Source of the DNA: Nocardiopsis sp. ATB16-24
GTDB taxonomy: Bacteria; Actinomycetota; Actinomycetes; Streptosporangiales; Streptosporangiaceae
Assembly (NCBI RefSeq): GCF_030271535.1
Contig: NZ_JASCXJ010000017.1
Coordinates: forward strand, 1-64,000
DNA: 64,000 bases
Direction of reading: 5' to 3'
Below, piece by piece: positions 63,254 to 64,000 of the stretch; the first letter of the stretch is position 1, and each line of letters starts with the position of its first letter. The notes below the pieces were generated by a model that saw only the letters and a list, made by a program, of their open reading frames with translations, was not told the origin of the DNA and did no database searches. The position numbers and the translations under genes were made by a program.

Positions 63254-64000
63254 GTGAAGTTCCGGGTCGAACGCGACGTATTGGCCGAGGCTGTCGCCTG
63301 GACCGCGCGCACACTCCCGACGCGCCCCTCGGTTCCGGTGCTCGTCGGCATCCTGCTGGAGGCCGGTGAGTTCGACGGCCGTCAACAGCTGCGTCTGTCC
63401 GGCTTCGACTACGAGGTCTCCACCCAGGCCGCGGTGGACGTCGAGGTGGAGGAGCCGGGCAAGGTCCTGGTCACCGGAAAACTCCTGGCGGAGATCACCC
63501 GGAACCTTCCCTCACAGCCTGTGGAGGTCTCCACCGACGGCCCCAAGGTCGTCGTCACCGGCGGCAGCGCGAAGTTCACCCTGACCACCATGCCGGTGGA
63601 GGACTACCCCACGCTCCCGGAGATGCCCGGTGTGAGCGGAACCGTCGGCAGTGACGCCTTCGCCGCCGCGGTCAGCCAGGTGGCCGTCGCCGCCGGGCGC
63701 GACGACACCCTCCCGATGCTCACCGGTGTACGCGTGGAGATCGAGGGCGAGACCATCACGCTGGCCTCCACCGACCGCTACCGCCTGGCCGTGCGCGAGC
63801 TCACCTGGAAGCCGGAGAACCCCGAGCTGTCCGCGGTCGCCCTCGTGCCGGCCAAGACCCTCCACGACACGGCCAAGTCGCTGACCTCGGGCGCCGAGAT
63901 CTCGATCGCGCTCTCCAGCGGCGACACCGGCGAGGGCATGATCGGCTTCGAGGGCGGAGGCCGTCGTACCACCACCCGCCTGCTGGACGGAGAGTTCCCC
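63254..64000 (+). CDS. dnaN: DNA polymerase III sliding clamp (beta subunit), 3' end beyond the window
   Basis: The frame MKFRVERDVLAEAVAWTART is the actinobacterial DnaN start, followed by LRLSGFDYEVSTQAAVDVEV, LPEMPGVSGTVGSDAFAAAV and LTGVRVEIEGETITLASTDR YRLAVRE (one continuous run split here). 249 codons are visible with no stop before base 64000. The clamp encircles DNA and holds the polymerase. GTG at 63254 is chosen by homology; a GTG four codons earlier is possible. Ribosome site is weak (CGGAAA). Confidence 0.95.
   Translation, partial: MKFRVERDVLAEAVAWTARTLPTRPSVPVLVGILLEAGEFDGRQQLRLSGFDYEVSTQAAVDVEVEEPGKVLVTGKLLAEITRNLPSQPVEVSTDGPKVVVTGGSAKFTLTTMPVEDYPTLPEMPGVSGTVGSDAFAAAVSQVAVAAGRDDTLPMLTGVRVEIEGETITLASTDRYRLAVRELTWKPENPELSAVALVPAKTLHDTAKSLTSGAEISIALSSGDTGEGMIGFEGGGRRTTTRLLDGEFP

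Overview
The window comes from a high-GC actinomycete and is most consistent with the Nocardiopsis/Streptosporangiales group. That placement is inference from gene order and base composition; no rRNA gene is present. It carries the chromosome origin block in the classical actinobacterial order. From right to left this is dnaN (cut by the right edge), oriC, dnaA, a second DnaA-box cluster, rpmH, rnpA, yidD, yidC, jag, rsmG, parA, parB (with six perfect parS sites), trxA, trxB, an anti-sigma factor, sigM, a pseudokinase, two murJ paralogues, a DUF6049 protein and cca. Leftward it continues through an MFS permease, inositol-3-phosphate synthase, a class A PBP, the rpsF-ssb-rpsR-rplI operon, a Tat-exported amidase, a MATE transporter and dnaB. 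dnaX (cut by the left edge) and the SRP RNA lie at the far left.

Layout: 1-3.8 kb holds dnaX, ffs, a DUF2252 protein and tRNA-Ser(GGA). 4.0-7.7 kb holds a FadH-like flavoenzyme, a DUF2231-Rieske protein and a PadR regulator. 7.8-12.6 kb is a mannoside-use locus: a ROK repressor divergent from beta-mannosidase, followed by a LacI-type sensor that has no DNA-binding domain. 12.65-19.12 kb is an accessory island between two 135-bp direct repeats that include the 3' end of tRNA-Ser(CGA). It holds an AT-rich module (SLATT-like membrane protein plus two paralogous lipoproteins), two paralogous HTH/PLD-like regulators, a double-GntR protein, an HD protein and a Nudix protein. 19.2-24.0 kb holds tadA with two associated proteins, upp and several small proteins. 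24.1-26.1 kb is an ABC-F gene behind a leader peptide and an apparent attenuator. 26.2-28.6 kb is dnaB interrupted by a 351-residue class 3 intein at the P-loop.

Functional logic: the right third couples replication initiation (dnaA, oriC, dnaN), segregation (ParA/ParB/parS), ribosome and tRNA maturation (rpmH, rnpA, rsmG, cca), membrane insertion (yidC, yidD, jag) and envelope synthesis (murJ, PBP). Redox genes trxB-trxA lie behind a SigR-type promoter. The parts most likely to be new are the tRNA-Ser island with its SLATT/twin-lipoprotein module, parS sites built into larger palindromes at gene ends, a scattered family of GTCGAC/CGACAGGG hairpins, the intein with a damaged homing endonuclease, and the ABC-F leader region.
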